Shown: positions 44,456 to 54,409, counted from the first letter of the stretch. The stretch: 64,000 nt of DNA from Sphingomonas sp. Leaf34 (GCF_001421805.1 NZ_LMLC01000005.1:62001-126000); one strand, 5' to 3'. Program-made: numbers and translations. Notes: generated by a model from the sequence alone, not told the origin.

Positions 44456-44576
44456 TGCATCACATCGATGTGGTGGATCGAGATACAGGCGCAGGCGTCC
44501 TTGCTGGCGTTTGGTGGCGCCCTGTCCTAAAGCTTCCGCACATTCTTATACCCCAATCTCAAACTGAAGGCATATC

Positions 44577-45674
44577 ATGGGTTTTCGCTGCGGCATCGTG
44601 GGGCTGCCGAACGTCGGCAAGTCCACCCTCTTCAACGCGCTGACACAGACGGCCGCGGCGCAGGCGGCGAACTATCCGTTCTGCACGATCGAGCCCAACG
44701 TCGGTAACGTCGGCGTGCCCGACAAGCGGCTCGACTCGCTGGCGAAGATCGCGGGCTCGCAGAAGATCATCGAGACGCAGCTCGGCTTCGTCGACATCGC
44801 CGGCCTCGTGCGCGGCGCGTCGAAGGGCGAAGGGCTCGGCAACCAGTTCCTCGGCAACATCCGTGAGGTCGACGCGATCGTCCATGTGCTGCGCTGTTTC
44901 GAGAATGGCGACGTGACTCATGTCGACAACAAGGTCGATCCGATCGCCGATGCCGAGACCGTCGAGACCGAGCTCATGCTGAGCGATCTCGAAAGCCTGG
45001 AAAAGCGAGTCCCCAACCTCGCCAAGAAGGGCATGCAGGGCGACAAGGAAGCCAAGATCGGCGCCGCCGTGCTCGGCCAGGCGCTCGAGCTGCTGCGCGA
45101 AGGCAAGCCCGCGCGGCTGACGGTGCCGAAGGACGAAGACGAGGCGCGCGTGTTTGCACAAGCGCAGCTGCTGACCGCCAAGCCCGTCCTGTACGTCTGC
45201 AACGTCGACGAGGGCGATGCCGCGAACGGCAATGCGCTGTCGGCGCGGGTGTTCGAAAAGGCGGCGGCCGAGGGCGCCGAGGCGGTCGTCGTGTCGGCGG
45301 CGATCGAGGCGGAGATCGCGACGATGCCCGCCGAGGATCGCGGCGAGTTCCTGGGCGAGCTGGGTCTGGAGGAGACCGGCCTCGCGCGCGTCATCACCGC
45401 CGGCTACAAGCTGCTGCAGCTGCTGACCTTCTTCACGGTCGGCCCGAAGGAAGCGCGCGCCTGGACCGTCCATGCGGGCGCGACCGCACCGCAGGCCGCG
45501 GGCGAGATCCACGGCGATTTCGAAAAGGGCTTCATCCGCGCCGAGACGATCGCCTATGACGACTTCATCGCGCTGGGCGGCGAATCGAAGGCGCGCGAAG
45601 CGGGCAAGCTGCGTGCCGAGGGCAAGGCGTATGTCGTCCATGACGGCGACGTGATGCACTTCCTGCACAGCTGA
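44577..45674 (+). CDS. ychF: Redox-regulated ATPase YchF
   Basis: 365-residue Obg-family P-loop protein (OLA1/YchF), which prefers ATP. Walker [17 protein letters not shown]2/G3 [14 protein letters not shown] and [20 protein letters not shown]; the usual NKxD is replaced by VCNVDE, as in the family; C-terminal TGS-like domain ([17 protein letters not shown] ... [16 protein letters not shown]). Binds ribosomes and affects translation and oxidative stress tolerance. Confidence 0.96.
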   Translation: MGFRCGIVGLPNVGKSTLFNALTQTAAAQAANYPFCTIEPNVGNVGVPDKRLDSLAKIAGSQKIIETQLGFVDIAGLVRGASKGEGLGNQFLGNIREVDAIVHVLRCFENGDVTHVDNKVDPIADAETVETELMLSDLESLEKRVPNLAKKGMQGDKEAKIGAAVLGQALELLREGKPARLTVPKDEDEARVFAQAQLLTAKPVLYVCNVDEGDAANGNALSARVFEKAAAEGAEAVVVSAAIEAEIATMPAEDRGEFLGELGLEETGLARVITAGYKLLQLLTFFTVGPKEARAWTVHAGATAPQAAGEIHGDFEKGFIRAETIAYDDFIALGGESKAREAGKLRAEGKAYVVHDGDVMHFLHS

Positions 45675-45706
45675 GGCCCCGGCCACGCGGCGCGGGCAGT
45701 GACGAG

Positions 45707-46117
45707 TCAGCCGCGATACGGCTCGCAGGCGATCCCGTCATTGTCGCCGTCCATCCCCGGGCGGTAGCCGGGCTGCCCACGATAGATCGGCGCAGCGCCA
45801 GCGGCTCGAGCTTCCCGACAGCCACTATAATAGACCGAGCGCTGCGATTGCGTCGCTTGGGGTGCGCTCGGTCGTCCATAGGGCGCCCGGACGACGTTAT
45901 AGGGCGCGCTATCCTCCGCAGCGACGGGCACGATCGGTCGGGAGCGGACGACGGCATCCGCCTCGCTCGCGTTCGCCTCAGGCGATCGGATCGACATCGG
46001 TGCCGACGGCCCGGGATCGGATGCGGCAACGACCGACGCTGGCGCGGTTGCGGTCCAGACCCCGGCGAACATCAGCGCCGAAGCACCGGCGGTGGCGATG
46101 ATGAAAGAGCGGCCCAT
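45707..46117 (-). CDS. Excalibur-domain secreted protein
   Basis: 136 residues: N-terminal signal or anchor (MGRSFIIATAGASALMFAGV), a disordered middle, and a C-terminal Excalibur motif (about 92-134) with YYSGCREARAAG and the calcium-loop-like MDGDNDGIACEPY. The two cysteines should pair. Excalibur domains are found in extracellular nucleases and surface proteins; alone as here the role is unknown. Confidence 0.8.
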   Translation of the reverse strand: MGRSFIIATAGASALMFAGVWTATAPASVVAASDPGPSAPMSIRSPEANASEADAVVRSRPIVPVAAEDSAPYNVVRAPYGRPSAPQATQSQRSVYYSGCREARAAGAAPIYRGQPGYRPGMDGDNDGIACEPYRG

Positions 46118-46239
46118 CGTGCGATGCTAGGTCCACCAGGTTGACGAAAGCTTAGCACTTCGTTGCCTGGCCACGCTTTCGTCCGCCGACCGACACGGGT
46201 AGAGAGCCGCGCATTCGGGACTCGTTCGGGACGACACGC

Positions 46240-47562
46240 ATGAAGACTGCTTCGACGTTCATCGCGCTCGCGCTCGCCGCCGCGCTCGCCGCCGCGCTCG
46301 CCGGGTGTGCGTATCCTTACACGCCCCCTGCCCTCGCGCCGATCAGCGCGCCTGCTCCCATCACGGCAGCGACCGCGATGCCGGCTTCGGACGTGCGCGC
46401 GCCTGTCACGATCCTCGTGTCGATCGACGGGTTCCGGCCTGATTATCTCGACCGCGGCGTGACGCCCAACCTCAACCGGCTGCGCGCGGGCGGGGTGTTT
46501 GCGAGCATGCGGCCATCCTTTCCCAGCATCACCTTTCCCAATCACTGGACGCTGGTGACGGGTCTGCGGCCCGATCGCAGCGGGATCGTCGGCAACAAGA
46601 TGGAGGATCCCGCGCGGCCGGGCGAGACCTTCACGATGGCGAGCGACGATCCGTTCTGGTGGAGCGAGAGTTCGCCGATCTGGGTCGATGCGGAAAAGGC
46701 GGGGATCCGGACCGCGACGATGTTCTGGCCGGGCGCGAACGTCGCGGTCGGCGGCACGGTCAAGCCTGACAGTCACGGCGCGATCGACGGCGGGACGCGA
46801 CCGGAGGACTGGCAGCAGTTCAACCAGCAGGTGTCGGGGACGCAGCGCGTCAACGCGGTGCTCGACTGGATGCGGCGCCCGGCGGCGATCCGGCCGAAGC
46901 TGGTGACGCTGTATTTCGATACGGTCGACAGCGCCGGCCATGCGGACGGCCCCGACAGCGCGGGCGTCACACGCGCGATTGCGGACGTCGATTCGAGCAT
47001 TGGCGCGCTGGTCGACGGGCTCGCGGCGCTCGGCCAGCGTGCGAACCTCGTGATCGTTGCCGACCACGGCATGGCGGCGACGAGCAGCGACCGGGTCGTC
47101 GCGCTCGACATGATTGCGGACAAGGCGGATTACCGGACGGTCGAGACCGGGCCCTATGCGACGCTGTTCGCGGTGCCGGGGCATGAGGCGGCGCTCGAGG
47201 CGCGGCTGCTCAAGCGGCATGACCATCTGCAATGCTGGCGCAAAAGCGAGATCCCTGCGCGGTTCCATTATGGGCGCAACCCGCGCGTGCCGAGCTATCT
47301 GTGCCTCGCCGATGTCGGCTGGCGAGTCGATCCGAGCGCGCCGACCAAGACGTTCGTCGGGGGCATGCACGGGTACGACAACATGGCGCCCGAGATGCGC
47401 GCGCTGTTCCTTGCCAACGGGCCGGCGTTCGCGCGCGGCAAGACGATCGCGAGCTTCGACAATGTCGCGATCGAGCCCCTGCTGCGCGACCTGATCGGGT
47501 TGCCGGCGGAGGCGGGGCTGGACGGCACCGCCGCGCCCTTCCAGAAGGTGCTGCAACGATAA
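46240..47562 (+). CDS. Alkaline-phosphatase-superfamily phosphodiesterase (NPP type), lipoprotein
   Basis: 440 residues: signal peptide with lipobox LAGC, then the nucleotide pyrophosphatase/phosphodiesterase fold. Metal ligands and nucleophile are visible in VSIDGFRPDYL, SITFPNHWTLVTG (nucleophilic Thr), YFDTVDSAGHADGPDS, VIVADHGMA and GGMHGYDNM. Predicted to cleave phosphodiester or pyrophosphate bonds in the periplasm. The MaoC gene follows after 14 bases with a strong GAGGAG. Confidence 0.9.
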   Translation: MKTASTFIALALAAALAAALAGCAYPYTPPALAPISAPAPITAATAMPASDVRAPVTILVSIDGFRPDYLDRGVTPNLNRLRAGGVFASMRPSFPSITFPNHWTLVTGLRPDRSGIVGNKMEDPARPGETFTMASDDPFWWSESSPIWVDAEKAGIRTATMFWPGANVAVGGTVKPDSHGAIDGGTRPEDWQQFNQQVSGTQRVNAVLDWMRRPAAIRPKLVTLYFDTVDSAGHADGPDSAGVTRAIADVDSSIGALVDGLAALGQRANLVIVADHGMAATSSDRVVALDMIADKADYRTVETGPYATLFAVPGHEAALEARLLKRHDHLQCWRKSEIPARFHYGRNPRVPSYLCLADVGWRVDPSAPTKTFVGGMHGYDNMAPEMRALFLANGPAFARGKTIASFDNVAIEPLLRDLIGLPAEAGLDGTAAPFQKVLQR

Positions 47563-47576
47563 GAGGAGAGGCGCGC

Positions 47577-48044
47577 ATGCAGTATTTCGAGGACATCAAG
47601 GTCGGTAGGACCGCGTCGTTTGGCCATTATGCCGTGACCCGCGAAGAGGTGATCGACTTCGCCACGAAATACGATGCGCAGCCGTTTCACCTGTCCGACG
47701 AGGCGGCTGCGGCGACGCATTTCGGGCGGCTGTCCGCTAGTGGGTGGCATACGTGCGCGATGACGATGGCGATGCTGGTCGCACATCTGAAGGAGAACCG
47801 TCAGGCGGGACTCGGCTCGCCCGGGATCGACGAGCTGAAATGGGTGAAGCCCGTCTATCCGGGCGATACGCTGCGGTGCGAGAACGAGGTACTGGAAAAG
47901 CGCGTGTCGGCGAGCCGGCCCGAAATGGGGATCTTCAAGAGCCGGATGCGCGTGTTCAACCAGGACGACGTGCTGGTGATGACGTTCGTGTCGAACGGGC
48001 TGGTGCAGACGCGCCCCCAGGACGCGCCTGCACAGTCCACCTAA
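47577..48044 (+). CDS. MaoC-family dehydratase
   Basis: 155 residues with the hot-dog-fold hydratase motif: the Asp in YDAQPFHLSDEAA and His in the same loop, followed by FGRLSASGWHT. Likely an (R)-specific enoyl-CoA hydratase. The start MQYFEDIKVGRTASFG matches the family; AGAGGAGAG lies seven bases before it. It follows the NPP-type gene in the same direction. Confidence 0.9.
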   Translation: MQYFEDIKVGRTASFGHYAVTREEVIDFATKYDAQPFHLSDEAAAATHFGRLSASGWHTCAMTMAMLVAHLKENRQAGLGSPGIDELKWVKPVYPGDTLRCENEVLEKRVSASRPEMGIFKSRMRVFNQDDVLVMTFVSNGLVQTRPQDAPAQST

Positions 48045-48056
48045 GCCCGGTGCGCC

Positions 48057-48707
48057 TCAGCGTGGCGTGCGGTTGCCGCCGCCACCGCGGTTGCCGCCGC
48101 GATTGCCGCCGCCGAAGCTTCGATTGCCACCGCCATTGCCGCGATTCTGGCGGAATTCTCGGCGGTCCTGCCTGGCTTCGCTGCGATAGCCCTGGCGCGC
48201 GTCGCGCCGCTCGCCACGGAACTGGTCACGGGTGATCTGCCCGTTGCGGAGTTGTCCGCGATCCTCGCGGCGGTCCTGGCGGAAATCGCGATTGGCCTCG
48301 CGACGATCCTGGCGATAGTCGCGCGCCGCAGGGCTGTTGCCGCGCGCAAAATTGCCCCAATTGCCGGCGCCGCGATAGTTGCCGCGGCGTCCTTGCCAGT
48401 AACGCTGCTGATCACCGTTCCAGCGATACGGGCGACGGTTGCGATCATAGACGTACACGCCCGAGCCGGGATAATAATAATCCCCGCTCCAGCCATAATA
48501 GGAATTCAGGCCGCCATAGCCTGCAAAGCCGTCATAGCCGCCGCCGTAGCCGCCACCATATCCACCCACACCGTAGCCGCCGCTATAATATGGGTCGCTT
48601 GCATAGCCGAGGCCTGCGCCGCCATAGCCATAGCCGTCGGTGCAGCCGGCAACGCCGAGTCCGAGGCCCAGGGCCAAGCCGATAATGCCGAAGCGCTTCA
48701 TAAACAT
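48057..48707 (-). CDS. Gly/Tyr-rich lipoprotein, probable stress-regulated
   Basis: 216 residues from ATG 48707 (GGGAG eight bases before; a second ATG follows at 48701). Signal peptide with lipobox GVAGC, then a Gly/Tyr-rich segment (YGYGGAGLGYASDPYYSGGY, GGYGGGYGGGYDG), an Arg/Gln/Asp-rich region of RQDRREA-type repeats (about 145-195), and a Gly/Asn/Arg-rich tail ending NRTPR. No enzymatic motif. A GGAAC-N17-CGTT promoter lies on the minus strand at 48786-48761. Convergent with the MaoC gene. Confidence 0.72.
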   Translation of the reverse strand: MFMKRFGIIGLALGLGLGVAGCTDGYGYGGAGLGYASDPYYSGGYGVGGYGGGYGGGYDGFAGYGGLNSYYGWSGDYYYPGSGVYVYDRNRRPYRWNGDQQRYWQGRRGNYRGAGNWGNFARGNSPAARDYRQDRREANRDFRQDRREDRGQLRNGQITRDQFRGERRDARQGYRSEARQDRREFRQNRGNGGGNRSFGGGNRGGNRGGGGNRTPR

Positions 48708-48760
48708 GGAAAATCTCCCGTACGTGGAGAGCGGACACAACGCGCCGCCATTCGTCGCAC

Positions 48761-48786
48761 AACGGACTCGGTGTGTCGCAAGTTCC
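48761..48786 (-). promoter_or_regulatory. EcfG-type promoter for the Gly/Tyr-rich lipoprotein
   Basis: On the minus strand GGAAC (48786-48782), a 17-base spacer and CGTT (48764-48761), about 54 bases before the ATG at 48707, giving a 5' UTR of roughly 45 nt. It matches the GSR consensus seen before nepR and the small RNA. Confidence 0.7.
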
Positions 48787-48856
48787 ATGAACGGGATCTG
48801 ACGGAGGTGACGGCCGCAGCGAACAAGCTTTGGGCTAACCTGCCCGAGGCTACCTT

Positions 48857-48957
48857 CCCGGCTGAGGCCGGTGTCCAATAGCGAGGACAGGAGTGACTGC
48901 GCGCAGCCTCCCATGAGCGCCGTTTCCCGCCTGGACCCCGGCCTCTGCCGGGGGGAT
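48857..48957. repeat. Hairpin repeat, CCGGCTGAGGCCGG type
   Basis: CCCGGCTGAGGCCGGTGTCCA at the left and CTGGACCCCGGCCTCTGCC at the right are imperfect inverses over about 100 bases. Part of the 573-base gene-free stretch 48708-49280, which also holds an EcfG-type promoter and the next repeat. Confidence 0.7.
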
Positions 48958-49139
48958 ATTCAGGGGGGCGCAGGTCAGTCTGCTCCGAGCAGGAGCTTGG
49001 TGCGAGCGATGGATGACGAGTGTGACGGCGCCGGCCCGGCAATCTTTTCGGTCCGCAAATCGACGGCGGCTGATGTGGCGCGGTGGCGGTAGACACGGCC
49101 GGGGAAACCCACGTCGAAGATCATGGCCACACCCTAGCT

Positions 49140-49216
49140 GTTCCCCCGCGGAGGCGGGGGGCCAGGGTAGCGGGGTGCTGCGGTACTTAGCTGGGCCCCC
49201 GCATCCGCGGGGGAAC
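49140..49216. repeat. Hairpin repeat, GTTCCCCCGCGAAAGCGGGGG family (copy 2)
   Basis: Arms 49140-49166 (GTTCCCCCGCGGAGGCGGGG...) and 49191-49216 (ending CGCGGGGGAAC) are near-perfect inverses. Same family as 41711. Confidence 0.88.
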
Positions 49217-49280
49217 GGTTTTTAACAGCGCTGGTGTCCTGCCGGAAATCGGTCAGCGGCACGGGATCAGTGGCGTGTCA

Positions 49281-49829
49281 TCAGTGGCCGGGGAAGTCGA
49301 TCAGCGCCGTGGCGTCGATGCCGTCGGCGCGCAGGGCCTCCGCGCCGCCGAGATCGGGGAGGTCGACGAGGAACTGCGCTTGCGTCACCACGGCCCCCGC
49401 CTTGTTCAGCAGGCGGACCGCGGCGCGCGCGGTGCCGCCGGTGGCGATCAGGTCGTCGACCAGCAGGACGCGGGCGCCGGGCGCGAAGGCGTCGGCGTGG
49501 ATCGCGATACGGTCCGTGCCATATTCGAGCGCATAGTCTTCGGCGATCGTCGCGCCGGGCAGCTTGCCGTCCTTGCGGATCAGCAACACGCCGGCCTTCA
49601 GCGGCGCGGCGAGCGCGGCGGCGAACAGGAAGCCGCGTGCCTCGATACCCGCGACGAGATCGACCGGACCCGAGACCGCCGCGACCATCCGCTCGATCGC
49701 GGTCGCCCAGCCGGTCGGGTCGAGCAGCAAGGTGGTGATGTCGCGGAACTGGATGCCGGGCTTGGGGAAGTCCGGAATAGTGCGAATCAGCGCCTTGAGG
49801 TCGGCGTTGCGCTCTTCGGTATCGGACAT
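49281..49829 (-). CDS. apt: Adenine phosphoribosyltransferase
   Basis: 182 residues from MSDTEERNADLKALIRTIPD. PRPP-binding motif VLLVDDLIATGGTA and the adenine-binding hood FPKPGIQFRDITTLL are typical. Salvages adenine to AMP. The 19 residues upstream in the same frame are rejected. It lies behind the petABC genes, with a 138-base gap. Confidence 0.95.
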   Translation of the reverse strand: MSDTEERNADLKALIRTIPDFPKPGIQFRDITTLLLDPTGWATAIERMVAAVSGPVDLVAGIEARGFLFAAALAAPLKAGVLLIRKDGKLPGATIAEDYALEYGTDRIAIHADAFAPGARVLLVDDLIATGGTARAAVRLLNKAGAVVTQAQFLVDLPDLGGAEALRADGIDATALIDFPGH

Positions 49830-49967
49830 GGGCGTTCCCTTCTTCGCACGGGCGGCAGACGTATCGCGCCGCCGCACTACGGCCAAAACGAAAGCGGCGG
49901 ATCGGGCTGTTCGCCCGTCCGCCGCTCCCTCTATCCGTGCGCCCTTACCGTGGGAGCCCTGCGATCA

Positions 49968-50810
49968 TCAATGCTTAACGTCGCGCCAGACGTTCTGATA
50001 CGCGCCCCAGGCAAGCCCGCAGAAGATCAGGATGAAGATGATCGACGCGAACCCAGCGGCGTGACGCGCCTCCAGGTTGGGCTCGGCGGTCCAGGTCAGG
50101 AACGCCGCGACGTCGGTCGACATCTGCTCCTTGGTGGGCTTCGTCCCGTCCGCATAGGTCACCTGACCATCCGAGGTCAGCGGCGGCGGCATCGCGATGT
50201 TGAGGTTCGCGAAATACGGGTTGTAGTGGAGACCTTCGGGCGTCTTGATGTCCGGGAATTCCTTCAGCAACGCAGCGGGCTGCGTCGTGTAGCCGGTCAG
50301 CAGCGAGTGGACATAGGCAGTCCCCTCCTCACGCGCCTTGGTTATGAGCGACAGGTCGGGCGGCAGCGCGTTGTTGTTCGCGGCGCGGGCGGCGACCTCG
50401 TTGGCGAACGGCAGCGGGAAGCGATCCGACGGGATGTTCTTGCGCGTCGCCGCCTCGCCCGTTTCCGGGTTGATCGACGGCTGTTCGATCACCCACTGGC
50501 TGGCGATCGCCTTAACCTCAGGCTCCGAATAGCCGATCTTCTGCAGGTCGCGGAACGACACCAGCCGCAGCGAGTGGCAGGCGGCGCAGACCTCCTTGTA
50601 GACCTGGAAGCCGCGCTGGAGCTGGCGACGGTCGAACTTGCCGAACACGCCGTTGGAGGCAAGCTCGAGTTCCTTGGGATGCTTGTGCGCGACGCTCTCG
50701 GCCGAGGGCGCGACGGGGTCGGTGATCGCCCCCGAGATGCTGCCGAAGAGCGCGATGCCGAGCACCAGCACGAAGGCCGCGCCGACGATGGATGCGATGA
50801 GACGAACCAT
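49968..50810 (-). CDS. petC: Cytochrome c1 of the bc1 complex
   Basis: 280 residues: N-terminal membrane segment, haem c site CAACH (about residues 75-79), the axial Met region in PPPLTSDGQVTY, and a C-terminal TM anchor (FASIIFILIFCGLAWGAYQN). Passes electrons from the Rieske centre to a soluble or membrane cytochrome c. Third gene of petABC. Confidence 0.95.
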   Translation of the reverse strand: MVRLIASIVGAAFVLVLGIALFGSISGAITDPVAPSAESVAHKHPKELELASNGVFGKFDRRQLQRGFQVYKEVCAACHSLRLVSFRDLQKIGYSEPEVKAIASQWVIEQPSINPETGEAATRKNIPSDRFPLPFANEVAARAANNNALPPDLSLITKAREEGTAYVHSLLTGYTTQPAALLKEFPDIKTPEGLHYNPYFANLNIAMPPPLTSDGQVTYADGTKPTKEQMSTDVAAFLTWTAEPNLEARHAAGFASIIFILIFCGLAWGAYQNVWRDVKH

Positions 50811-50831
50811 GTGTGTGTCCTCGAGTTCGTA

Positions 50832-52151
50832 TCAGTGCGCGGCGTGCGGCGTGGACGACGTCGGCGACGTCTCAAGGGCGGTATGCGCGGGGCTGGTCCC
50901 GCCATGATTGGCCAGCACCGCCTCGGTGATCGAGTTGGGCAGCGGCCGAGGCCGTTCCGACCGCGAGATCAGCGGCAGGATGATCAGGAAATGCGCGAAA
51001 TAGTATGCCGCGCAGATCTGGCTGAGGATCACGTAGAACGCGTTGGCAGGCGCGCCACCGCAATAGCCGAGCACCAGGATGTCGGCGACCAGCACCCAGA
51101 ACGCGATCCGCGCCTTGGGACGGTAGTTCATCGAACGGACCGGCGAGCTGTCGAGCCAGGGCAGGAAGAACAGCAGCAGGATCGAGCCGAACATCGCCAG
51201 CACGCCCCACAGCTTGGCCGGCAGGATGAAGTCCGCGGTGAAGGCGCGCAGGATCGCGTAGAACGGCCAGAAATACCATTCGGGGACGATGTGCGCGGGC
51301 GTCGAGAGCGGGTTCGCCGGGATGTAATTGTCCGGGTGGCCGAGATAGTTCGGGAAGAAGAACAACAGGCTGGCGAACACGAGCAGGAAGATGCCGAGCC
51401 CGAAGCCGTCCTTCGCGGTGTAATAGGGGTGGAAGGGCACGGTGTCCTGCTCGCCCTTCACGTCGACGCCGGTCGGGTTGTTCGAACCCGGGATGTGCAG
51501 CGCCCAGATGTGCAGGATGATGACGCCCGCGATCACGAACGGCAGCAGGTAATGCAGCGAGAAGAAGCGGTTGAGCGCGGCGTTGTCGGGCGCGAATCCG
51601 CCCAGCAGCCAGATGCGGATCGTGTCGCCGACGAGCGGGATCGCCGAGAAGAACCCGGTGATGACCTGCGCGCCCCAGAAGCTCATCTGCCCCCAGGGAA
51701 GGACATAGCCCATGAACGCGGTCGCCATCATCAGCAGGAAGATGACCACGCCGAGCAGCCACACCATCTCGCGCGGCGCCTTGTACGAGCCGTAATAAAG
51801 CCCGCGGAAGATGTGCGTGTAGACGACGATGAAGAACATCGACGCGCCATTGGCGTGCGCATAGCGCAGGAACCAGCCCGCGTTGACGTCGCGCATGATG
51901 CTTTCGACCGAATCGAACGCGACCGCGCCGTTGGCGGCGTAATGCATCGCCAGCACGATGCCGGTGATGATCTGGATCGCCAGCGCGGCGCCAGCGAGGA
52001 CGCCGAAGTTCCAGAAGTAATTGAGGTTGCGCGGGACGGGATAGCCGCCGCCGAGTGAATTGTAGACGAGCCGGGGAACGGGAAGCCGCTCGTCCAGCCA
52101 CCGCGTCAGCGGCAGCTTCGGTTCGTATTGCTTGGCCCAGGGAAAGCTCAT
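50832..52151 (-). CDS. petB: Cytochrome b of the bc1 complex
   Basis: 439 residues, eight TM helices. Haem ligand histidines in helices B and D ([37 protein letters not shown]), Qo-site [13 protein letters not shown] and [12 protein letters not shown]. The C-terminal extension (about 410-439, His/Ser/Thr-rich) is poorly conserved. Its gap to the Rieske gene is 10 bases. Confidence 0.97.
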   Translation of the reverse strand: MSFPWAKQYEPKLPLTRWLDERLPVPRLVYNSLGGGYPVPRNLNYFWNFGVLAGAALAIQIITGIVLAMHYAANGAVAFDSVESIMRDVNAGWFLRYAHANGASMFFIVVYTHIFRGLYYGSYKAPREMVWLLGVVIFLLMMATAFMGYVLPWGQMSFWGAQVITGFFSAIPLVGDTIRIWLLGGFAPDNAALNRFFSLHYLLPFVIAGVIILHIWALHIPGSNNPTGVDVKGEQDTVPFHPYYTAKDGFGLGIFLLVFASLLFFFPNYLGHPDNYIPANPLSTPAHIVPEWYFWPFYAILRAFTADFILPAKLWGVLAMFGSILLLFFLPWLDSSPVRSMNYRPKARIAFWVLVADILVLGYCGGAPANAFYVILSQICAAYYFAHFLIILPLISRSERPRPLPNSITEAVLANHGGTSPAHTALETSPTSSTPHAAH

Positions 52152-52161
52152 GTCGTTTTCC

Positions 52162-52746
52162 TCAGCCTACCGTGACGACGGTGTCGGAGTTGAAGGCATA
52201 GTCCGGCACGTGGAGGTTGGTCGGTGCGGGGCCTTTGCGGATGCGCGCGGCGGTGTCGTAGGCCGAGCCGTGGCACGGGCAGAAATAGCCGCCGAACGGG
52301 CCCTTATTCTCGCCCTCGCCCGCGCCGAGCGGGACGCAGCCGAGATGCGTGCAGACGCCCAGCGTGATCAGCCAGTTCTTCTTGCCCGCCTTGGTGCGCT
52401 GCTCGAGCGTCTGCGGATCGCGCAAGGTCGAGATGTCGACCGCGTCGGCTTCCGAGATTTCCTTCGGCGTCAGGTTGCGGACGAACAAGGGCTGCTTGCG
52501 GAACGACGTCTTGATCGCCTGGCCGGGGAGGATCTTCGACAGATCGATCTCGGTGGTCGACTGTGCGAGCACGTCGGCCGAGGGGTTCATCTGGTTGATG
52601 AGCGGCAGGACGATCGCGACCGCGCCGACCCCGGCGAAGGAAACCGCTGCAATATTGATGAAATCACGGCGGCGAGGGTCATGGTCCTCTTCGTGAAACG
52701 GCTCTGGCGATTCGCCGGGAGGAACCATGTCGTCGACTGTCGCCAT
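52162..52746 (-). CDS. petA: Rieske iron-sulfur subunit of the bc1 complex
   Basis: 194 residues. An RR-type Tat signal/anchor ([20 protein letters not shown]) precedes the soluble domain with the two cluster-binding boxes CTHLGC and CPCHGS. It would use the Tat translocon encoded at 19871-21520. First gene of petABC; trmL is divergent. Confidence 0.96.
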   Translation of the reverse strand: MATVDDMVPPGESPEPFHEEDHDPRRRDFINIAAVSFAGVGAVAIVLPLINQMNPSADVLAQSTTEIDLSKILPGQAIKTSFRKQPLFVRNLTPKEISEADAVDISTLRDPQTLEQRTKAGKKNWLITLGVCTHLGCVPLGAGEGENKGPFGGYFCPCHGSAYDTAARIRKGPAPTNLHVPDYAFNSDTVVTVG

Positions 52747-52921
52747 TCATCTCGCCCTTGCACGTTATTTTTTTCGTGGCCGACTGGGTTGCTCGGTTTC
52801 GCGAAACCCTATCCCCAATCCACCCGACCGTCCCCACGGAGGCTGCGTTCTGATAGACGGCGTGACCGCGCTTTGCCAACTCCCTTTTGCTTTGGGTTAC
52901 TGCCACGCTAGAGGATCCGGT

Positions 52922-53371
52922 ATGCGTATTGCCCTGTATCAGCCCGATATCGCCGGAAATGTCGGCGCCATCCTGCGCACCGCCGCGTGCATGGGGATCG
53001 GCGTCGACCTGATCGAACCAATGGGATTCACCTGGAGCGAAAAGGCCGTGGCGCGCTCGGGCATGGATTATGTCGGCGCGGTCGACGTCGTTCGCCATGT
53101 CGACTGGGAGACGTTCCTGCGCCAAGCGACGGGGCGGATCGTACTGCTGACGACGAAGGGTGCGGTGCGGCTGGACGTGGCCGCGTTCCGCGACGACGAC
53201 GTGCTGCTGATGGGCAGCGAGGGGGCCGGCGTGCCCGACGCGGTCCATGCGCGCGCCGACCTGCGCGTGCTGATCCCGATGCGGCCCGGCTTGCGATCGA
53301 TGAACATCTCGGTGGCGACGGGGATCGTCGCGGCGGAGGCGCTGCGCCAGACGGGCGGCTGGCCAGCCTAG
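52922..53371 (+). CDS. trmL: tRNA (cytidine(34)-2'-O)-methyltransferase TrmL
   Basis: 149-residue SPOUT methyltransferase from MRIALYQPDIAGNVGAILRT. The trefoil-knot SAM-binding sequences LLMGSEGAGVPD and IPMRPGLRSMNISVATGIV are clear. Methylates the wobble ribose of tRNA-Leu. The 65 residues upstream in the same frame overlap the Rieske start region and are rejected. Confidence 0.94.
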   Translation: MRIALYQPDIAGNVGAILRTAACMGIGVDLIEPMGFTWSEKAVARSGMDYVGAVDVVRHVDWETFLRQATGRIVLLTTKGAVRLDVAAFRDDDVLLMGSEGAGVPDAVHARADLRVLIPMRPGLRSMNISVATGIVAAEALRQTGGWPA

Positions 53372-53408
53372 CGCGTGGTCGGACGAACACGGTCGATTAC
53401 GCGCGCCC

Positions 53409-53488
53409 GTCATCCTGACGAAAGTCAGGACCCAGGGCCACAAACGGCGGCGCCCGTTACCCTGGGTCCTGACTTTCGTCAGGATGAC
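53409..53488. repeat. Hairpin repeat, GTCATCCTGACGAAAGTCAGG family (copy 3)
   Basis: 29-bp perfect inverse arms 53409-53437 and 53460-53488 around 22 bases. It follows trmL and precedes hemF; a C/G-rich half-element of the CCCCTCCCCGTCCCGGGGAGG type is at 53526-53547. Confidence 0.94.
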
Positions 53489-53565
53489 GGGTGGCTGTGA
53501 TAGGCGCCGTATGCAGATCACCTGCCCCCTCCCCGTCCCGGGGAGGATTTGGTAGGGATGGCGCC

Positions 53566-54408
53566 ATGATCGACCTCGACCCCCAGCAAGCCGCCGCCCG
53601 CCACTGGTTCGAATCGCTGCGCGACCGCATCTGCGCCGAGTTCGAGGCGATCGAGCGCGAGGCCGGCTCCGACGCCGCGTTCGCCTATACGCCGTGGGAT
53701 CGCATCGACCCGTCGGGCGGGCCCGGCGGCGGCGGCGTGATGGGCGTGATGAAGGGTCGCGTGTTCGAGAAGGTCGGCGTCAACGTCTCGACCGTCGGCG
53801 GCACGTTCGAGGGCGAGTTCGCCAAGTCGATCCACGGCGCGGGCGAGGATCCCCGCTTCTTCGCGACCGGGATCAGCCTGGTCGCGCACATGGCCAACCC
53901 GCACGTGCCCGCGGTGCACATGAACTGCCGCTTCCTCAACACCACCAAGCGCTGGTTCGGGGGGGGCGGCGATCTCAACCCGCCACTGCCGATCGAGGAG
54001 GACACGGCCGACTTCCACGCGACGATGAAGGCGGCGTGCGACGCGCATGATCCGGCGCACTATCCGCGGTTCAAGGAGTGGGCGGAGACCTATTTCTACA
54101 TCCCGCACCGCAAGGTCGGCCGCGGCGTGGGCGGGATCTTCTTCGATCATCTCGACGGCGATTTCGAGACCAACTTCGCGTTCACGCGCGATGTCGGCGA
54201 GGCGTTCCTCGACGCCTATCCGCGGATCGTGCGGCGGCGGATGAACACGCCGTTCGATGCGGCCGACGAGGCGCGGATGCTCGAATGGCGCGGGCGCTAT
54301 GCCGAGTTCAACCTCGTCTATGATCGCGGCACGCTGTTCGGGCTGAAGACCGGCGGCAACATCGACGCGATCCTGATGAGCCTGCCGCCGCGCGCGGTGT
54401 GGTCGTAG
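53566..54408 (+). CDS. hemF: Oxygen-dependent coproporphyrinogen III oxidase
   Basis: 280 residues from MIDLDPQQAAARHWFESLRD. HemF signatures: GGGGVMGVMKGRVFEKVGVN, HVPAVHMNCRF, KRWFGGGGDLNP, FFDHLDGDFE and LVYDRGTLFGLKTGGNI. Converts coproporphyrinogen III to protoporphyrinogen IX aerobically, feeding haem for the bc1 complex. GNAT gene follows after one base. Confidence 0.96.
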   Translation: MIDLDPQQAAARHWFESLRDRICAEFEAIEREAGSDAAFAYTPWDRIDPSGGPGGGGVMGVMKGRVFEKVGVNVSTVGGTFEGEFAKSIHGAGEDPRFFATGISLVAHMANPHVPAVHMNCRFLNTTKRWFGGGGDLNPPLPIEEDTADFHATMKAACDAHDPAHYPRFKEWAETYFYIPHRKVGRGVGGIFFDHLDGDFETNFAFTRDVGEAFLDAYPRIVRRRMNTPFDAADEARMLEWRGRYAEFNLVYDRGTLFGLKTGGNIDAILMSLPPRAVWS

Positions 54409-54409
54409 A

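Noticed and set aside
48871-49092. A 73-residue plus-strand frame in the gene-free stretch
   Set aside because: It crosses the repeat at 48857-48957, has no ribosome binding site and looks non-coding.
49275-52058. A 927-residue plus-strand reading frame
   Set aside because: It is antisense to apt, petC and petB, is Arg/Glu/Gly-rich as expected for a high-GC shadow, and has no domain signatures.
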